The position numbers and the translations under genes are program-made. Shown here one piece after another: positions 62,014 through 64,000 of a DNA stretch of 64,000 bases (position 1 is its first letter; every line of letters begins with the position of its first letter). The notes beneath the pieces were generated by a model that saw nothing but the letters and a program-made list of their open reading frames with translations, was not told the DNA's origin and did not search any database. Origin of the DNA: Paenibacillus luteus (GTDB lineage: Bacteria > Bacillota > Bacilli > Paenibacillales > Paenibacillaceae); the NCBI RefSeq assembly GCF_006542765.1, contig NZ_SKCD01000001.1, positions 62,001 through 126,000 on the forward strand, read 5' to 3'.

Positions 62014-62043
62014 CAATCGTTTAGTTCTCAGGCAATCGTTTAG
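62014..62043. repeat. Direct repeat CAATCGTTTAGT (two copies)
   Basis: CAATCGTTTAGT occurs twice about 18 nt apart, the second overlapping the stop region of the XpaC-like gene. It may be a remnant of a short duplication; no function is evident. Confidence 0.35.
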
Positions 62044-62726
62044 TCTGTAAGCCGGTAACGTTGTTGAATTAATTCTGCTTTCGTATGCAGCTCCATTAAG
62101 TCCTTCTGCTCAATCGTTTTCGTGTAGAAGGTAAGCTTGGAGTCGATATCCTTGATGCCATCGAGCAAAAGCCGCCTGTTTTTGCGCTTCGCTTCGCCAC
62201 TTAACCGCAGAAAGGGATTAATCGTTGAATTCAAATCCTTTCTTATTAAGCGCACGATGTTATGATTAATGCTTGCATCGCCCAAGGCGACCAAATCCGG
62301 AATCAAACGGTTGAGACGTGCAAGCAAAGCCAGCGTCTTCTGAACAATTTCATCATCCAAATTATTTTTCTCACCCTCGAGCAAAATCATATCCTCGATA
62401 ATTCCAATGTACTCTAGGGCAGAAGCAAGCTCTGGATCTTGAATGACCGGCTGCGATGCCGGAAGTTTGGCCTGTGCCGCAGCAGGAGCCGGGGATGAAG
62501 ATCGTAATTCAGATGTTGGCTGGGGCGCATTGACCGTTCTCTGCTGCTCATGCTCTATTGTAGGAGGTTGGATTTCCGTCCGACCTCGCTGCCTCAGCGA
62601 AAGCGCGACTAGTATTCCCACTGCAGGTATGGCTATAGCTATATAGGGAGAAGAAACCCAATAAACAACTAGCGAGACCAAGTAGCTGCCTATCGCTATG
62701 CCTAAGGCTTTATTCGTTACATTCAT
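62040..62726 (-). CDS. XpaC-like membrane protein
   Basis: The product is 228 residues. Two hydrophobic helices (about residues 8-25 and 28-46) are followed by a Pro/Ala/Gln-rich linker and a helical C-terminal domain (LASALEYIGIIEDMILLEGEK, then LTFYTKTIEQKDLMELHTKAELI in part). This architecture and the position directly upstream of a TelA/YaaN gene match the XpaC family. XpaC was named for an indolyl-phosphate hydrolysis phenotype; a stress-linked membrane role is more likely. The ATG follows GGAGGTG, with a promoter just upstream. Confidence 0.8.
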   Translation of the reverse strand: MNVTNKALGIAIGSYLVSLVVYWVSSPYIAIAIPAVGILVALSLRQRGRTEIQPPTIEHEQQRTVNAPQPTSELRSSSPAPAAAQAKLPASQPVIQDPELASALEYIGIIEDMILLEGEKNNLDDEIVQKTLALLARLNRLIPDLVALGDASINHNIVRLIRKDLNSTINPFLRLSGEAKRKNRRLLLDGIKDIDSKLTFYTKTIEQKDLMELHTKAELIQQRYRLTD

Positions 62727-62784
62727 TGCTGCACCTCCATTTAAGCTAGCTTATCCTCAAGTCTATGCTAGTCTCCATAAATCA

Positions 62785-62814
62785 ATTATCTCGTTTTTCC
62801 TATAGGGAAGTCAA
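62785..62814 (-). promoter_or_regulatory. Sigma-A promoter of the xpaC-telA-like operon
   Basis: On the minus strand TTGACT (62809-62814), an 18-nt spacer and GATAAT (62785-62790) lie about 60 nt before the start codon. Confidence 0.65.
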
Positions 62815-63114
62815 TTTTTAAAAGAACAAAAATTCAAACAATTCAGTCAAGTGCAGATGGATCCGCACTTTTCAGTATAAATACAGTGCAACACTAAATC
62901 ATCTACTGTATAAATTGAACTAAGTTTCTCGTATTGGTCGCTGCGCAAATAGATCATTCTTTACGATCGCGGTTGTAACCAGATTTTTTGATTGAATAAG
63001 ACAGTTAAAGGTAAGAATCCGGCTACAAAAGGCGAACACTTCGTTTCTCCAGAACGATCTTCTCGCTTCGCTTAAACTTCATTTCTTTTGTTCCACATAT
63101 ATAGCTACATTACT
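62815..63114. other. Gene-free stretch before the tandem repeats
   Basis: AT-rich, with stops in all frames that I checked by eye and no terminator or operator that I can support. It separates the xpaC-like promoter from the 122-bp tandem repeats. Confidence 0.5.
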
Positions 63115-63390
63115 TAAAATAGGTCTAAAAATTAGATCTATCTAGTCTCAACCCACCAATTTTCCGCTAAAACGCCAATCCAGAGTCATTTAGATCCAAA
63201 AAATAGACCTATTTCTCCCAAACTGGCTGCTTTACTCGAAATAGGTCTAAAAAGTAGATCTATTCCAGTATCAATCCATCAATTTTCCTCTAAAACGTCA
63301 TTTCAGAGTCATTTAGATCTAAAAAGTAGACCTATTTCTCCCAAACTGGCACCATTACTCGAAATAGGTCTAAAAAAGTAGATCTATCCC
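63115..63390. repeat. Tandem repeat of about 122 bp with internal inverted AAATAGGTCTA arms
   Basis: AAATAGGTCTAAAAA starts near 63118, 63239 and 63362, giving a period of 121-123 bp and a little over two units. Each unit also contains the inverse arm TAGACCTATTT, the internal TTAGATC(T/C)(A)AAAA, and the shared filler CAATTTTCC(G/T)CTAAAACG...CAGAGTCATTTAGAT...TCTCCCAAACTGGC. The arms can form cruciform-like hairpins. No reading frame spans it. Confidence 0.85.
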
Positions 63391-63432
63391 AGGTAATGGT
63401 TAAGCAAGAAATAATTTATACGAAAACAGCCA

Positions 63433-63463
63433 AAGAAAAAGAAGGGACTCTCGCCGCCTTCTT
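63433..63463 (-). terminator. Possible terminator downstream of the ATP-grasp gene
   Basis: AAGAAGG pairs with CCTTCTT around a GC-rich loop and is followed leftward by TTTCTTT. It lies beyond the 18-bp repeat array, about 190 bp after the stop. Confidence 0.45.
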
Positions 63464-63477
63464 GGTGGGTAACGCTA

Positions 63478-63590
63478 TTTAGTGGGTTCAGTATATTTAG
63501 TGGATTCAACTTATTTATCGGGTTTAGCTTATTTAGCTGATTTAACCGATTTAGTTGATTCAGCTTATTAGTCGGTTTAGCCGTTATTTA
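63478..63590. repeat. Degenerate 18-bp tandem repeat (about six units)
   Basis: Units of the form TTTAG(T/C)(G/T)G(G/A)TT(C/T)A(G/A)(C/T)(T/C)TA follow each other every 18 nt from 63478 (63478, 63496, 63514, 63532, 63550, 63568), the last ones irregular. The plus frame contains stops within units, so it does not encode a peptide repeat. Confidence 0.75.
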
Positions 63591-63651
63591 CTTAACCCAT
63601 TTAATGATATAGCCTGTTAAATTAGCTTCACACATTGCCTGTTATCACCCA

Positions 63652-64000
63652 TTAGTTCGTGATTGGCAAAATGTTTTCCTTCATAATAAGCGGCTGCTCC
63701 ACATAGCCGGCTTGAATGCCAAATTGCGGAACAGGTGGTGCTACCTGTTTTCTTTGCAGCGCTTGAACGGCCAAATAAGGCATGTTTACGCCGGAGAGGC
63801 AGGTAATATAGAGGCCGCCGGACATGCGCGGATTGATTTCCAGCAATTTTGGCACACCGTTATTATAACGAACTTGAATATTAAAAGCATATGGAATACG
63901 CAGCGATGATGCAATTCGCTTGGCAATATCAAGCAGCTCTGGCGACTCTTCCAGCAAGTAGGTGCGCCCTGTTGATTTACGCCGAGGAATCGCGGTAAGC
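63652..64000 (-). CDS. ATP-grasp domain enzyme, C-terminal part (start beyond right edge)
   Basis: The frame is open to the right edge, so only the last 115 residues are seen, beginning LTAIPRRKSTGRTY. The ATP-grasp core is visible: PYAFNIQVRYNNG, then PKLLEINPRMSGGLYITCLSG with the metal-binding Glu and Asn of the EINPR motif. This is the carboxylate-amine ligase type related to carbamoyl phosphate synthase and PylC-like enzymes. ATP-grasp genes occur in ter-type stress clusters, which would fit the neighbouring TelA/XpaC genes, but the link is inferred. Confidence 0.85.
   Translation of the reverse strand, partial: LTAIPRRKSTGRTYLLEESPELLDIAKRIASSLRIPYAFNIQVRYNNGVPKLLEINPRMSGGLYITCLSGVNMPYLAVQALQRKQVAPPVPQFGIQAGYVEQPLIMKENILPITN

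Noticed and set aside
63478..63600. CRISPR array
   Set aside because: Units are contiguous 18-bp degenerate repeats without spacers, and no cas gene is present.

Overview
The window looks like chromosomal DNA of a Paenibacillus-type, sugar-degrading Bacillota bacterium. The evidence is strong AGGAGG-type ribosome binding sites with frequent GTG and TTG starts, a giant S-layer-anchored glycoside hydrolase, three CUT1 sugar ABC importers that lack their own ATPases, a YesM/YesN two-component pair, an HrcA-type CIRCE operator, and relatives of Bacillus xpaC/yaaN, bdbC, tdk and yunF. No rRNA, tRNA, CRISPR array, intact insertion sequence or phage gene was seen.

Region 1 (1-13783) is the most unusual part. 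Seven tightly packed leftward genes encode a secreted/membrane vWA protein, a 1129-residue tubulin-like GTPase-fold protein, an 800-residue protein I do not recognise, a polytopic membrane vWA protein, a 211-residue beta-rich protein, a zinc-ribbon TRAFAC-type GTPase, and a large GTPase-associated (GAP1-like) protein that runs off the left edge. A short divergent operon encodes a small membrane protein and a zinc-ribbon membrane protein. Together they look like one membrane-linked, NTP-dependent machine of unknown purpose, and this is my candidate for the undescribed system.

Region 2 (13784-20282) holds a lantibiotic/bacitracin-type module (ABC permease, ABC ATPase, sensor kinase, response regulator) with three 11-bp-phased direct repeats in front of the ABC genes. 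It also holds a DUF72 protein ending in a sliding-clamp-like motif, a MEKHLA-domain protein, a BdbC/DsbB thiol oxidoreductase and a GNAT acetyltransferase.

Region 3 (20283-33300) is a six-gene sugar-import block (a MalEFG-like set followed by an LplBCA-like set). It is transcribed away from a YesM-type sensor kinase and a YesN-type AraC response regulator that probably control it. A diguanylate cyclase and a small AT-rich membrane-protein gene follow.

Region 4 (33374-44120) is an arabinoside-type utilisation regulon: LacI repressor, binding protein, two permeases, a GH127 beta-L-arabinofuranosidase-family enzyme and a 1354-residue secreted multidomain protein. Identical TAAACGTTTA palindromes lie before the repressor gene and before the transporter genes.

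Region 5 (44241-50324) has htpG under a sigma-A promoter followed by a perfect CIRCE operator, then a glycan-assembly operon (Sm-like small protein, two GT2 enzymes, a GT4 enzyme, a pyruvyltransferase-family protein).

Region 6 (50489-58036) is a 2515-residue GH3-GH30-CBM-SLH fusion enzyme. Region 7 (58325-64000) has a TerB protein, a structured repeat cluster whose first unit also occurs at 18.2 kb, thymidine kinase, two unrecognised genes, a TelA/YaaN plus XpaC-like pair, a 925-bp gene-free stretch with two kinds of tandem repeat, and the C-terminal part of an ATP-grasp enzyme at the right edge.
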